Shown here one piece after another: positions 1-8,334 of a stretch of 21,320 nucleotides of DNA (the stretch's first letter is position 1; every line of letters begins with the position of its first letter). The stretch is from the NCBI GenBank assembly GCA_015478675.1, contig JADMIH010000050.1, positions 1 through 21,320 of the forward strand, written 5' to 3'. The stretch comes from Chloroflexota bacterium. Lineage in GTDB: Bacteria; Chloroflexota; Chloroflexia; QHBQ01; JADMIH01. The notes under the pieces were generated by a model. That model was not told where the DNA came from. It was given only the letters and a program-made list of their open reading frames with translations, and made no database searches. The position numbers and the translations under genes are program-made.

Positions 1-18
1 CCTCCATTTCCGCTCTTT

Positions 19-46
19 TTGCAACTCGATTCTCAATTTAGTTGCA
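19..46. promoter_or_regulatory. Inverted repeat upstream of hyfC, possible operator
   Basis: TGCAACT (20-26) and AGTTGCA (40-46) form a perfect 7-base inverted repeat around an AT-rich centre containing GATTCTCAATTT. The sequence from 19 to 39 loosely resembles Fur-type boxes of the form TTGCAAATGATTCTCATTT. It is about 95 bases upstream of the first hyf gene, in DNA with no convincing gene. It could be a metalloregulator operator or a weak hairpin. The resemblance is by eye only. Confidence 0.25.
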
Positions 47-140
47 TCCAATGCTCTCCAGACCTCTCCCTACCGGGGCACGCTGCTCACACGTAGCGGT
101 TTGTCCTGTAGACGTTTGTCTTTCTTTATGAGAGGTCGAC

Positions 141-1100
141 ATGGTGCAATTAGCCTTCCTCCAAGTATTGCAGATCGCAACCGTCCTGAGCTGTGCCCCG
201 CTCCTGCGCGGTGTTATTAACCGGCTGAAAGCCATCGTACAGTCCAAGCGCGGGCCGAGCATCTGGCAACCGTATCGCGACTTGTGGAAGTTACTGCGGA
301 AGGGACGTGTCGTTTCGGAGCATGCTTCCTGGGTCTTCCATGTGGCACCCATCTTCAGCTTCATCACCCCGCTGGTCGTCGCCATGCTCATCCCGGTCTT
401 GACCGCCTACCCGCTCCCATACGCTTTCATGGGTGATATGCTGGCTGGCGGCTTTATTCTTTCATTGGGGGGCTTTTTTACCTCATTGGCCGCAATGGAC
501 ACGGCCAGCGCATTCGGCGGTATGGGCAGCAGCCGCGCACGCGTTGTTTCCTTCCTGGCAGAGCCGGTTGTGATCCTCGTGCTCTTCGGCGTCACACTGA
601 TCGCGCAAGCCACGATCCCTTTCGCTGTCAACCAGACGCTCATCTCGGCGGCCTACCTGTTTAATCCAGCTCACTGGCTGCTGGCCGCTGCTCTATTCAT
701 GGTAATCCTGGCGGAGAGCGGGCGTATTCCGGTGGATAATCCCGCCAGCACCTTCGAGCTTTCTATGATCGAAGCATCACGCACCTTGGAATATTCCGGC
801 CAGGAATTGGCACTGATGGAATGGGGTGGGGCCATGCGCTTCTTCGTACTGCTCACCATTCTGCTCAATGTGTTAACGGCCCCCTGGGGACTCGCGCCAG
901 ATGGCGGTACGACTGTTCTCACGGTGCTGATAGCCCTGGGGACATTACTCTTCAAGATGCTGGTTATTTGCTGTGTGATCGTAGTGATCGAGTCGTCGAT
1001 TGCCAAGTGGCGCTTCTTCCGTATCCCGGAATTTCTCGGCTCGGCATTGATTCTCGCTGCCCTGGCTCTTGTCTCTTTTTATCTGATCCATGCAGCCTAG
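141..1100 (+). CDS. hyfC: Hydrogenase-4/formate hydrogenlyase membrane subunit HyfC (NuoH/HycD family)
   Basis: Integral membrane subunit of group 4 NiFe-hydrogenase-type complexes. It is homologous to NuoH of complex I and in that family connects the hydrophilic arm to the proton-pumping arm. The 319 residues are close to full length for HyfC/HycD. Family signatures are visible: SKRGPSIWQPYRDLWKLLRK near residues 35-55, where NuoH relatives have QxRxGP, and IPVDNPASTFELSMIEAS followed by LEYSGQELAL near 195-225. About eight hydrophobic segments are apparent. The ATG at 141 follows GAGAGG with good spacing. It is the first gene of a tight plus-strand operon. In E. coli hyfB directly precedes hyfC; here the bases before 141 do not read as hyfB. 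Family assignment is secure; whether it works in a hydrogenase is doubtful because no catalytic subunit is nearby. Confidence 0.93.
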   Translation: MVQLAFLQVLQIATVLSCAPLLRGVINRLKAIVQSKRGPSIWQPYRDLWKLLRKGRVVSEHASWVFHVAPIFSFITPLVVAMLIPVLTAYPLPYAFMGDMLAGGFILSLGGFFTSLAAMDTASAFGGMGSSRARVVSFLAEPVVILVLFGVTLIAQATIPFAVNQTLISAAYLFNPAHWLLAAALFMVILAESGRIPVDNPASTFELSMIEASRTLEYSGQELALMEWGGAMRFFVLLTILLNVLTAPWGLAPDGGTTVLTVLIALGTLLFKMLVICCVIVVIESSIAKWRFFRIPEFLGSALILAALALVSFYLIHAA

Positions 1101-1191
1101 CATGATTTCACCTTTATGAGACGGCGGCATGCCCGCAGTGCGTTGATTCGCCCAGGGTGTGTCTACGTATACCGTAGGAGTTAATAAGCCT

Positions 1192-1896
1192 ATGCGTCCT
1201 TTCGATTCAGTGACGTTAGCAACGATACTGGCCGGTACACCATCCGTTGTCGCTGTGCAGATTCTGCAAATACTCGGTGCGTTGCTCTTGTTAACAGCGT
1301 TTGCTACAGTGGCATCGCGGCTGCTCTTCGGGGCTATTCGTGCCTATGCAGTTCAATCGCTGGTATTGGGATTGATTGCTGCTGTGGTTGGGTACTTCAC
1401 CGGCAGCACCGACCTCTATATCGTCGCGGTGCTGACCATCGTCGTGAAATGCGGGGCCATCGTCTGGATTCTACGTAACGTGACCAGTCGCCTCCACATG
1501 CAGCGCGAGGTGCGGCCTTACCTGACTATCCCAGCTTCACTGCTGGTCTGTGTCTTGCTCACTCTGCTGGCCTTTTTCGTTTCACCGGCAGTCGTGGCCC
1601 CAGGCACGTTCTTAAATGAACCGCCCCTGGTCATCTCTATCGCTATGGTCCTGATCGGACTGTTCATCCTGAGCAGTCGGCGGCACGCGGTCGCCCAGGT
1701 CATCGGGTTACTGACGATCGAGAACGGGTTGTTTTCGGGCGCGATCGCCATCGCATACGGTATGCCGCTCATTGTGGAGTTCGGTATTCTCTTTGACATC
1801 CTGATCGCGGTGATTGTCATGAGCTTGCTGGTGACGCTCATCCATCGCGAGCTCATTAGTGCCGATACCGCTGACCTGCGGCGACTGAAAGGATAA
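1192..1896 (+). CDS. hyfE: Hydrogenase-4 membrane subunit HyfE
   Basis: HyfE-type small membrane subunit, whose C-terminal part is related to NuoK of complex I. From ATG 1192 it has 234 residues, against about 216 in E. coli HyfE. Segments include AVQSLVLGLIAAVVGY, the conserved-looking LTIVVKCGAIVWILRNV, and IGLLTIENGLFSGAIAI with a membrane-buried Glu (TIENG), the NuoK-like feature. I prefer ATG 1192 because TAGGAG lies 11 bases upstream. A GTG at 1159 would add 11 residues but has no usable Shine-Dalgarno. It follows hyfC after about 90 bases and ends 6 bases before hyfF, so translation of the block is probably coordinated. Assignment is confident; the exact start is less so. Confidence 0.88.
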   Translation: MRPFDSVTLATILAGTPSVVAVQILQILGALLLLTAFATVASRLLFGAIRAYAVQSLVLGLIAAVVGYFTGSTDLYIVAVLTIVVKCGAIVWILRNVTSRLHMQREVRPYLTIPASLLVCVLLTLLAFFVSPAVVAPGTFLNEPPLVISIAMVLIGLFILSSRRHAVAQVIGLLTIENGLFSGAIAIAYGMPLIVEFGILFDILIAVIVMSLLVTLIHRELISADTADLRRLKG

Positions 1897-1902
1897 GCGC
1901 GT

Positions 1903-3384
1903 ATGCTGCTCACCACTTTGCTGCTCATGCCGCTGCTGGCAGGTGGCATTTGCTTGATTGCGCCGGGCCGTCGCTGGCTGGAATCGGTCACTATCATCGG
2001 CACCGCGACCGTGCTGGTACTCGCGGGAATCGCGACCCAGCAAGTAACGCTCTCTGGACACATCAGTGAGCTTGCGAGCTGGCTCTACGCCGATGCCCTC
2101 AGTATCATCACCTTGCTGGTGATCGCCCTTGTCAGTTTCACGACTGCCCTCTACTCCGTGGGGTATCTGCGCGAAGACATGCGCGAGCAGGATGTGACAC
2201 AGGGTGAGGGATTGCGCCACCTGAAGCGGTATTATGTGCTCTTCAATGTGTTCGTCTTCAGCATGCTGGTCGTCCCGCTCAGTAACAGTCTTGGTGTGCT
2301 GTGGATCGCCATCGAGGGCACCACGTTGGCCTCCTTGTTCCTCGTGAGTTTCTATGGGACGAGTGAGGCACTGGAAGCGGCCTGGAAATATGTGATCGTC
2401 GGTTCGGTAGGCATCGCTCTCGCCCTTTTTGGCACGATCCTCGCCTACTATTCGGCTGTGCAAATCTTGGGAACCAGCTACGACCTGAACTGGTCGGTGC
2501 TGGCTCCAGTGGTAGCACACCTCAATCCGAATATTATGCGCCTGTCTTTTCTCTTTATTGTAGTTGGCTATGGCACAAAAGCTGGACTGGCCCCCATGCA
2601 TACCTGGCTTCCGGACGCGCATAGCGAAGCCCCCAGCCCTATCAGTGCGCTGCTCTCCGGTGTCCTGCTCAACTGCGCGATGTATGGCATCCTGCGCTTC
2701 TATGCGCTGGCGGTTCCCTCGCTCGGACACGCGTACCCGTCAGCACTCCTGCTGACCTTCGGCTTCATTTCGCTGGTCGTTGCACTGCTGCTCATCTTTC
2801 ACCAGCGCGACTACAAGCGCCTGTTGGCCTACTCCAGTGTCGAACACATGGGCATCGTCGCCCTCGGTGTCGCCTTCGGAGGTGCGCTTGGTCTCTTTGG
2901 AGCACTGTTCCAGGTACTCAATCATGCCATCACCAAGTCGCTGATGTTCTTTGCCAGCGGCCAGGTGCTGCTGAAATACGGGACGAAAGACATCAACCAC
3001 GTTTCCGGCGTAATCAAGATTATGCCTGTTACAGGAACGTTGCTGCTCGTGGGAGGACTGGCGTTAGCCGGTTCTCCGCCGTTCAGTATCTTTATCAGTG
3101 AGTTCAGTATCCTTAGCGCGGGCTTTCGCCAGGGGTACGCGGTCGCGGCAATTGCTATGCTGGTGCTGGTGGCTCTCATCTTTATTGGGATGCTGTTTTC
3201 CCTCAACGGTATGGTCTTTGGCAAAGCAAGCGCAGCAATAAAGCCTGGGGAACTCAGTTACTTGAGCATAGGAGCGATGATTCTGAGTGCTTTGCTTGTA
3301 CTAAGTTTAGGGGTATTTATCCCCGCCCCGCTGAGTGATCTACTGCACCAGGCCGCTGCTGTGCTGGGAGGGACAAGCCGATGA
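1903..3384 (+). CDS. hyfF: Hydrogenase-4 proton-translocating subunit HyfF (NuoL/M/N family)
   Basis: Antiporter-like membrane subunit of the NuoL/NuoM/NuoN/MrpD family, 493 residues against about 526 in E. coli HyfF. Key residues of the proton path are present: a membrane Glu in WIAIEGTTLAS (E138), the Lys of GYGTKAGLAPMHTWLPDAHS (K226), and a later Lys in HAITKSLMFF. The Proton_antipo_M core runs from about residue 125 to 420. The start ATG 1903 has AAAGGA 9 bases upstream. The stop overlaps the next start as ATGA (3381-3384), the usual sign of translational coupling to a following subunit, which should be hyfG in this family. NuoN or MrpD are alternative labels, but the neighbours HyfC and HyfE favour HyfF. 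Confidence 0.92.
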   Translation: MLLTTLLLMPLLAGGICLIAPGRRWLESVTIIGTATVLVLAGIATQQVTLSGHISELASWLYADALSIITLLVIALVSFTTALYSVGYLREDMREQDVTQGEGLRHLKRYYVLFNVFVFSMLVVPLSNSLGVLWIAIEGTTLASLFLVSFYGTSEALEAAWKYVIVGSVGIALALFGTILAYYSAVQILGTSYDLNWSVLAPVVAHLNPNIMRLSFLFIVVGYGTKAGLAPMHTWLPDAHSEAPSPISALLSGVLLNCAMYGILRFYALAVPSLGHAYPSALLLTFGFISLVVALLLIFHQRDYKRLLAYSSVEHMGIVALGVAFGGALGLFGALFQVLNHAITKSLMFFASGQVLLKYGTKDINHVSGVIKIMPVTGTLLLVGGLALAGSPPFSIFISEFSILSAGFRQGYAVAAIAMLVLVALIFIGMLFSLNGMVFGKASAAIKPGELSYLSIGAMILSALLVLSLGVFIPAPLSDLLHQAAAVLGGTSR

Positions 3385-3557
3385 TTGACCTGCTCCATTT
3401 TGGCTCACGGCTCTCCAGCGCATGTGGCACTGATCAGCTTCCAGTGGTGCGGCTCTTGCCGAATGAAATCGCCGTCTCTCTCTCTCCGCACACTCTGTTA
3501 CCAGTGGTCTATACGCTACGGCATGAGTTCGATGCAGTATTCGTTGATCTATTATGA
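3381..3557 (+). pseudogene. hyfG: N-terminal remnant of hydrogenase large subunit HyfG (NuoC-like part)
   Basis: A 58-codon frame begins at ATG 3381, overlapping the hyfF stop as ATGA, and ends at TGA 3555. The product is soluble, not membrane-like: it opens MIDLLHFGSRLSS and continues RLLPNEIAVSLSPHTLLPVV, then YTLRHEFDAVFVDL. The pattern of a short beta strand followed by LLPVVYTLRHEFDAVFVDL matches the start of the NuoC-like 30-kDa domain at the N-terminus of HyfG/HycE. The similarity stops at about 3550, where HyfB-like sequence takes over in another frame. The NiFe-binding part of HyfG is absent. I infer a deletion or recombination junction inside hyfG. The family match rests on about 40 residues, so it is moderate. 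Confidence 0.5.
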
Positions 3558-5205
3558 AGACCCCCACGTCGTGCGTTCGAGCTTCCTGATGCTGGCTGTG
3601 AGCGAACTGGGAACCATCGGCATTCTGGTTGCCTTTCTGCTGCTCTATCAAGCGGCGGGGAGTTTCGGCTTTGGAGCATTGCGTGCGGTGGTGCCAACAC
3701 TCTCGCTGCCGTTGCGCAGTGCTGTCTTCCTGCTCGCGTTTTTCGGCTTTGGAGCCAAGGCGGGTGTCCTGCCACTTCAACTCTGGTTACCCGAAGCCCA
3801 CCCTGCTGCTCCCAGCCATATCTCAGCCTTGCTTTCGGCGGTGATCATCAAGCTGGGCATCTACGGTATGCTGCGCTTCCTGCTCGATTTCCTGGGCGGC
3901 CCAACTCTCGCTCCCGCCTGGTGGGGACTGGTGATCTTGAGCGTTGGCAGCGTGACCGCGCTGGTCGGCATTCTCTACGCGGTGGTGCAGCACGACCTGA
4001 AACGCGTGCTGGCGTATTCGAGCATCGAGAACATCGGCATTATCCTGGCCGGGTTGGGAGCGGCACTCACCTTTCGCGCCTACCATCTGACGGCACTCGC
4101 GGCTATCGCGGCCATCGTGACGCTTTACCACATCCTTAACCACGCCGTCTATAAAGGACTGCTCTTCCTGGGCGCAGGGTCGATCCAGCATGCTACTGGC
4201 ACACGCGATTTCGCCAAACTGGGTGGCTTGCTGCGCCTGATGCCCTGGACTGGTCTCTTCTTCATTGTCGCGGCGTTGGCGATCTCGGCGGTGCCGCCGT
4301 TTAACGGCTATATCAGCGAATGGATGCTGCTGGAAACGCTGCTACAGAGCTTCGCAATTCCAGATACCCTGATGAAAGTGGTTATGGCCATCTCAGGAGC
4401 ACTCCTGGCACTGACGGCGGGCATTGCCGTGACGGCCTTTGTGCGAGCGACGGGTGTCAGTTTGCTCGCCTTACCTCGCAGTAAAGAGGCGGCGTCCGCG
4501 CACGAGTCGCCAATCAGCATGCGTGTGGCCATGGGCTTCCTGGCGTTTCTCTGCCTGGCATTGGGTGTACTGCCAACCTTCGTCATTCCCGTGCTCGACC
4601 GTGTCACCACGCCGCTGTTCGGCCAGAGCGTACTCAACCAGGTCGTTCCCCCGCTCTTTACCGATCACCCAGGGGCCTATCAACTGCTGGTCACTATCGG
4701 GGGTGGACTCTTCCGCGGGTGGTTCCCGGTCAATGGGCTGGTGGTCATCCCATCTCCAGCTTTTTCGACGATTGATTCTCCGAGCTACCTCTTCCTGGCG
4801 GAGCTCCTGCTGATTGGCCTGGTGCTGCTGGCTCTGCGTTTGATACGCCCGCTCGGCTCCCGCCGTACAGGACGTGTCTGGGCCGGGGGGATTCCACGCT
4901 TTGAGGCATCGATGACCTATAGCAGCCTGGCCTACAGCAATCCGATCCGCATCATCTTCAACGCCCTCTTCCGCTCGCATATCAGGAGTGAGTTTACGGC
5001 GATGGCGGCGCGTTCCCGTGAAGGTCGCATCACGTACCAGCAGGAGATTCTACCGCCGTTTGAACGCTCGCTTTACCAGCCGCTGCTGCGTCTATGGAGA
5101 GAGCTAACACGTCGCGCACGTGTCATACAATCGGGTAATATCAACCAGTATGTTGCGTACATTTTTGTCATCGTTTTGATTGTGCTTCTCCTACGAGCCA
5201 TTTAG
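3523..5205 (+). CDS. hyfB: N-terminally truncated HyfB-like proton-translocating subunit
   Basis: HyfB/HycC-type antiporter-like subunit whose N-terminal part is missing. The open frame runs from TTG 3385, but homology begins only around 3550 (YYEDPHVVRSSFLMLAVSE). It matches HyfB from about residue 175 of the 672-residue E. coli protein onward. Retained features are GFGAKAGVLPLQLWLPEAHP with the TM7 Lys (codon 3757), HDLKRVLAYSSIENIGIIL, LNHAVYKGLLFLGAG, and the HyfB-type C-terminus (RTGRVWAGG, IIFNALF, final hydrophobic helix). The first five or so helices, including the helix that carries the conserved Glu, are gone. Candidate starts are ATG 3523 or 3532, inside the hyfG remnant frame, so reinitiation after that short frame is possible. 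The usual order hyfB-C-E-F-G is broken because hyfB comes last. It may be a pseudogene or a retained short form. Confidence 0.75.
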   Translation: MSSMQYSLIYYEDPHVVRSSFLMLAVSELGTIGILVAFLLLYQAAGSFGFGALRAVVPTLSLPLRSAVFLLAFFGFGAKAGVLPLQLWLPEAHPAAPSHISALLSAVIIKLGIYGMLRFLLDFLGGPTLAPAWWGLVILSVGSVTALVGILYAVVQHDLKRVLAYSSIENIGIILAGLGAALTFRAYHLTALAAIAAIVTLYHILNHAVYKGLLFLGAGSIQHATGTRDFAKLGGLLRLMPWTGLFFIVAALAISAVPPFNGYISEWMLLETLLQSFAIPDTLMKVVMAISGALLALTAGIAVTAFVRATGVSLLALPRSKEAASAHESPISMRVAMGFLAFLCLALGVLPTFVIPVLDRVTTPLFGQSVLNQVVPPLFTDHPGAYQLLVTIGGGLFRGWFPVNGLVVIPSPAFSTIDSPSYLFLAELLLIGLVLLALRLIRPLGSRRTGRVWAGGIPRFEASMTYSSLAYSNPIRIIFNALFRSHIRSEFTAMAARSREGRITYQQEILPPFERSLYQPLLRLWRELTRRARVIQSGNINQYVAYIFVIVLIVLLLRAI

Positions 5206-5223
5206 ATGGAAGGAGGAAAGATT

Positions 5224-7074
5224 GTGTTTCAGCAATTGCTTGTGGCAATCGATGGTTCTGAAAGCTCATTATGGGCTGCGGGTATCGCGATCGAATTGGC
5301 GGCCCTTCTCCGCGCAAGACTGGGGATCCTCTCCGTCGAGGAGATCTCACCACCCTATGTCGCAACACGCGAAGAAAGTCAACGTGAGCACCTGGCGGCC
5401 GTGGCGCATTTCGATCAACTTCAGGCACCTCTTCGCCAGCGTGCGGAGCAACGCGGAGTGCAGGCGCACTGTGCCGTCCGCAGCGGTCACGAAGTCCAGG
5501 CGATACTCGACTCCATCATGGAGCAGCACTGTGATTTGCTCGTGTTGGGGCATCAGGGGCATTCGGACGTGTGGGGAACGTTCCTGGGAAGTACCGCGGA
5601 TAAGCTGGTGAATCATGCACCCTGTAGTGTGCTGGTGATCCGTCCAAAGGTGAGCAGGTCGCTCTACAAGCATCTGTTGGTTGCCCTGGACGGATCGCCA
5701 TTGAGCTGGCAGGCCTTTCAGGTGAGCTTGCAACTGGCGAAGGTTCTTGGAGCTACTCTGCATACCGTTTCTGTTGTCGAAGGCCCGGTAGCACCGCCTC
5801 CAGAACGCCCTTCCATCACACGCGTTCGTCCAGATGGCAGAGAGTGGGATTGGACAACCTACTTTCGGCAGGTACAGACCCTCGCGACAATTCAGGCTCA
5901 GCTTACTGGTGTGACGCTGGAAACCATGACGCGCGAAGGGCATGCTGGTAGCGTTCTAACTGCCTCTGCACGAGAGGGCAGCTACGACCTGCTCGTCCTG
6001 GGGGCAACCGGTCAGGAGCAGCCATGGAGCACTACTACGGGCGGAACGGCCCGCAAAGTGGCCAATGAAACGCACTGTGCGGTGCTCCTGGTTCGCTCTT
6101 CCATCACACAGCAGAAGGTACATGACGTGATGGAGGCGGAAGTAGCCAGCGTTCATCCCCAAGCTCCTCTGTCGGAGGTCATCACTCATCTCATTGAGCG
6201 TAGTGTGAAACTCCTGGTCGTGGTGGACGAAGAACAGCACGTACTGGGCGTCATCACGCTCGGTCATCTACTCACTCGGCAAGATGCCTACCGTCACCTC
6301 AATCTCCTCGATGTGACCGATAATGCGGAAAAGGTTGGCGAATTTCTACGCCAGTTCCTTACAACGGAAAAGACTGCCGCAGATGTCATGATTGCCCATC
6401 CATTTGTCTTGACGGAAAACACGATCATGGAGGATGCAGCTCGCTGGATGATTGCGCAGCGCATCACGCGTATGCCAGTACTGGACACGGACGGAAAGCT
6501 CGTGGGTATGGTTGACCAGGCACAGCTCTTGCGCTACTATACGGACTTGCCTTCAGCTACAGAAACACAAGCGCGTGCGGAGGGGACGCAACCATCTGTC
6601 TATCCCCGAACTGTGGGAGAAACAGATATTTTACAGGTGCCGCTGGTCGCAGCGGGAACGCCCCTCTTTGAAGTCCTGCGTCAGGTGCAGGAAACCCCCT
6701 GGCGTCGGGTGATTGTCATTGACGGTGAAGGCAAGGCGGTGGGAGTGATTGCTGATAGGGATATCCTTGCATCGCGCGGCCTGGTAACGCACCGCAATCC
6801 GCTTCTGGCACTTGCTGGACGTTTCTCGCTCAGGATTTCCGAGGAGGTGTTCCGCCGTCGGCCATCTTCGGGGCTGCTGACAGCGCAGCAGATCAAACGG
6901 CCACACCTCTTCGCTGTAACCCCTGCCACACCTGTTGCCGAGGCCGTCCGTCTCATGCTGGCCCAGCAGATTAAACGATTGGTCGTCGTGGATGGGACGG
7001 GCAAGCCGCTGGGGCTGGTGGACCGTCAGCAACTGCTGCGCTCACTGGTCGAAGGAGGAGCAGCACCAAGATGA
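5224..7074 (+). CDS. Double universal-stress-protein, four-CBS-domain protein
   Basis: Cytoplasmic protein of 616 residues made of two UspA domains followed by four CBS motifs. USP1 (about 1-145) has the nucleotide-binding pattern G-2X-G-9X-G(S/T) intact in GHQGHSDVWGTFLGST. USP2 (about 146-298) has GATGQEQPWSTTTGGT, with Gly in place of the usual Ser/Thr. The CBS motifs lie at about 299-355, 387-440, 468-520 and 557-612 (for example VLGVITLGHLL, LVGMVDQAQLL, AVGVIADRDIL, PLGLVDRQQLL). Both domain types commonly bind adenosine nucleotides, so an energy or stress sensor role is inferred. GTG 5224 is chosen because AGGAGG lies 7 bases upstream and the USP fold then begins at once (FQQLLVAIDGS). 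An in-frame ATG at 5206 directly abuts the previous stop and has the SD sequence inside it. It is 18 bases downstream of hyfB, so co-transcription with the hyf block is likely. Confidence 0.9.
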   Translation: MFQQLLVAIDGSESSLWAAGIAIELAALLRARLGILSVEEISPPYVATREESQREHLAAVAHFDQLQAPLRQRAEQRGVQAHCAVRSGHEVQAILDSIMEQHCDLLVLGHQGHSDVWGTFLGSTADKLVNHAPCSVLVIRPKVSRSLYKHLLVALDGSPLSWQAFQVSLQLAKVLGATLHTVSVVEGPVAPPPERPSITRVRPDGREWDWTTYFRQVQTLATIQAQLTGVTLETMTREGHAGSVLTASAREGSYDLLVLGATGQEQPWSTTTGGTARKVANETHCAVLLVRSSITQQKVHDVMEAEVASVHPQAPLSEVITHLIERSVKLLVVVDEEQHVLGVITLGHLLTRQDAYRHLNLLDVTDNAEKVGEFLRQFLTTEKTAADVMIAHPFVLTENTIMEDAARWMIAQRITRMPVLDTDGKLVGMVDQAQLLRYYTDLPSATETQARAEGTQPSVYPRTVGETDILQVPLVAAGTPLFEVLRQVQETPWRRVIVIDGEGKAVGVIADRDILASRGLVTHRNPLLALAGRFSLRISEEVFRRRPSSGLLTAQQIKRPHLFAVTPATPVAEAVRLMLAQQIKRLVVVDGTGKPLGLVDRQQLLRSLVEGGAAPR

Positions 7075-7115
7075 TGAGAGCACAGAACGAGTTGTCATGA
7101 GGAGGACCGTCAGGT

Positions 7116-7331
7116 ATGAGCACTGCATCTCTGCTGATCGGTAGTGTTGTTGGGCTTTTAGCTGGTCTCATGGCTTTCCTCATCACCTATGAGGAGTATG
7201 CGCGTCATTATGTAGAGAGGCAAAAGTCGTTGAGGGTGGCCCTGGAGGCGGCAGCTTTTGCCTTCTTCGTCTTTCTTGTTCTTTCGGTTGTGGTAGGATT
7301 TGTCCTGGTCAGGGCGTTTGGGAGCCAGTAA
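7116..7331 (+). CDS. Small two-helix membrane protein
   Basis: A 71-residue protein with two hydrophobic helices (about residues 5-23 and 45-67) joined by a charged loop, EEYARHYVERQKSLR. AGGAGG at 7100-7105 precedes ATG 7116. It starts 41 bases after the USP/CBS gene on the same strand and probably shares its transcript. No family is recognised. The layout suggests a small inner-membrane protein, perhaps a partner of the upstream stress protein, but nothing in the sequence shows a function. Confidence 0.65.
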   Translation: MSTASLLIGSVVGLLAGLMAFLITYEEYARHYVERQKSLRVALEAAAFAFFVFLVLSVVVGFVLVRAFGSQ

Positions 7332-7414
7332 CGACCAACGGGCAGAAACGGTGAAATTAGCGCGGAATTCGCAGGACTTTACTGTACAGATTCACATAAG
7401 AAGGATACGCAAAG

Positions 7415-8323
7415 ATGCCAGCACAACGTGGAACGCTGCTCGTCGCTTATCGAAATCATTCAGAGCGCGTCTCTGCTGTCGTGTGGTCGCCTGATGGCCG
7501 CTCTGTCGCGTCCGGCTCCTGGGATAAAACGGTGCAGATATGGGATGCCATCACCGGAAAAACGTTGCTCACGTATGTCGGCCATAGCGACCGGGTCAAC
7601 TGTGTGGCATGGTCGCCTGATGGAGCGTGCCTCGCCTCCGGTTCCCGTGATGGCGAGGCACATGTCTGGGATGCAGCGACAGGGAGCGGAACTGTTCTCG
7701 CTGGTGGCAATGCTGCCGCGCTGCTGGCACTATCCTGGTCACCCGATGGGAGTTCTATTGCCTTTGGCCACTGGGATCGCACAGTACAGGTCTGGCAAGC
7801 CGCGACGGGTGAGATGGCCCATTTGTATCGCGGCCATGCCGAAAAAGTGACGGCGGTACGATGGTCTCCGGACGGTCAGCTTTTAGCTTCGGGCAGTGAA
7901 GATTGCACGGTACAGGTCTGGCAGACCTCCAGCAGTACTCTTCTCCTGACGTACCATGGTCATAAGGCCCAGGTGAATGCCCTTGCCTGGTCGCCTGATA
8001 GCCGGTACATTGCCTCGGGCAGTGATGATCGAACCGCGCAGGTGTGGCATGCAACGACAGGACGCCACGTGTGTACGTATCGCGCCCATGACTGGGGCAT
8101 CAATGCGCTCGACTGGTCACCTACTGGAACGTTACTCGCCTCAGGCAGCGACGATATGACGGTGCATGTCTGGGCGGCAGTAACTGGGCAAACCGACTAC
8201 ATCTATCGAGGTCATGCCCATGGTTTGTACAACTTCGTAGAAGCGGTGGCGTGGTCGCCCGATGGGAGGCGCATCGCGTCCGGCAACGAAGATCATACGG
8301 CGCATGTCTGGACCATTGCTTGA
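7415..8323 (+). CDS. Seven-bladed WD40 repeat protein
   Basis: A 302-residue protein made almost entirely of seven WD40 repeats, enough for one closed beta-propeller. Each repeat has the form GH-xx-V-xx-V-x-WSPDG-xx-ASGS-xD-xTVQVW, starting near residues 6, 48, 90, 132, 173, 216 and 258. Repeat 3 lacks the GH dipeptide and repeat 6 has AH. There is no kinase, caspase or NB-ARC domain of the kind often fused to bacterial WD40 arrays, and no signal peptide or membrane helix, so it is probably a cytoplasmic scaffold. AAGAAGGA at about 7398-7405 precedes ATG 7415. It follows the small membrane gene by 83 bases. The partner proteins cannot be told from the sequence. Confidence 0.9.
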   Translation: MPAQRGTLLVAYRNHSERVSAVVWSPDGRSVASGSWDKTVQIWDAITGKTLLTYVGHSDRVNCVAWSPDGACLASGSRDGEAHVWDAATGSGTVLAGGNAAALLALSWSPDGSSIAFGHWDRTVQVWQAATGEMAHLYRGHAEKVTAVRWSPDGQLLASGSEDCTVQVWQTSSSTLLLTYHGHKAQVNALAWSPDSRYIASGSDDRTAQVWHATTGRHVCTYRAHDWGINALDWSPTGTLLASGSDDMTVHVWAAVTGQTDYIYRGHAHGLYNFVEAVAWSPDGRRIASGNEDHTAHVWTIA

Positions 8324-8334
8324 TCCATTCGCTC

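Noticed and set aside
1708..2730. Long minus-strand open frame (340 codons) opposite hyfE and hyfF
   Set aside because: Its product is rich in His, Gln, Arg and Asp, with no motifs, and it mirrors two well-supported membrane proteins; it is a shadow of their codon use.
3385..3522. Full use of the TTG 3385 start for the HyfB-like protein
   Set aside because: The first 46 residues of that frame do not resemble HyfB and overlap a better frame (the HyfG remnant); no Shine-Dalgarno favours the TTG.
7440..8310. Periodic DNA repeats of about 125 bases
   Set aside because: They are explained by the seven WD40 repeats of one coding sequence, not by a separate DNA repeat or CRISPR array.
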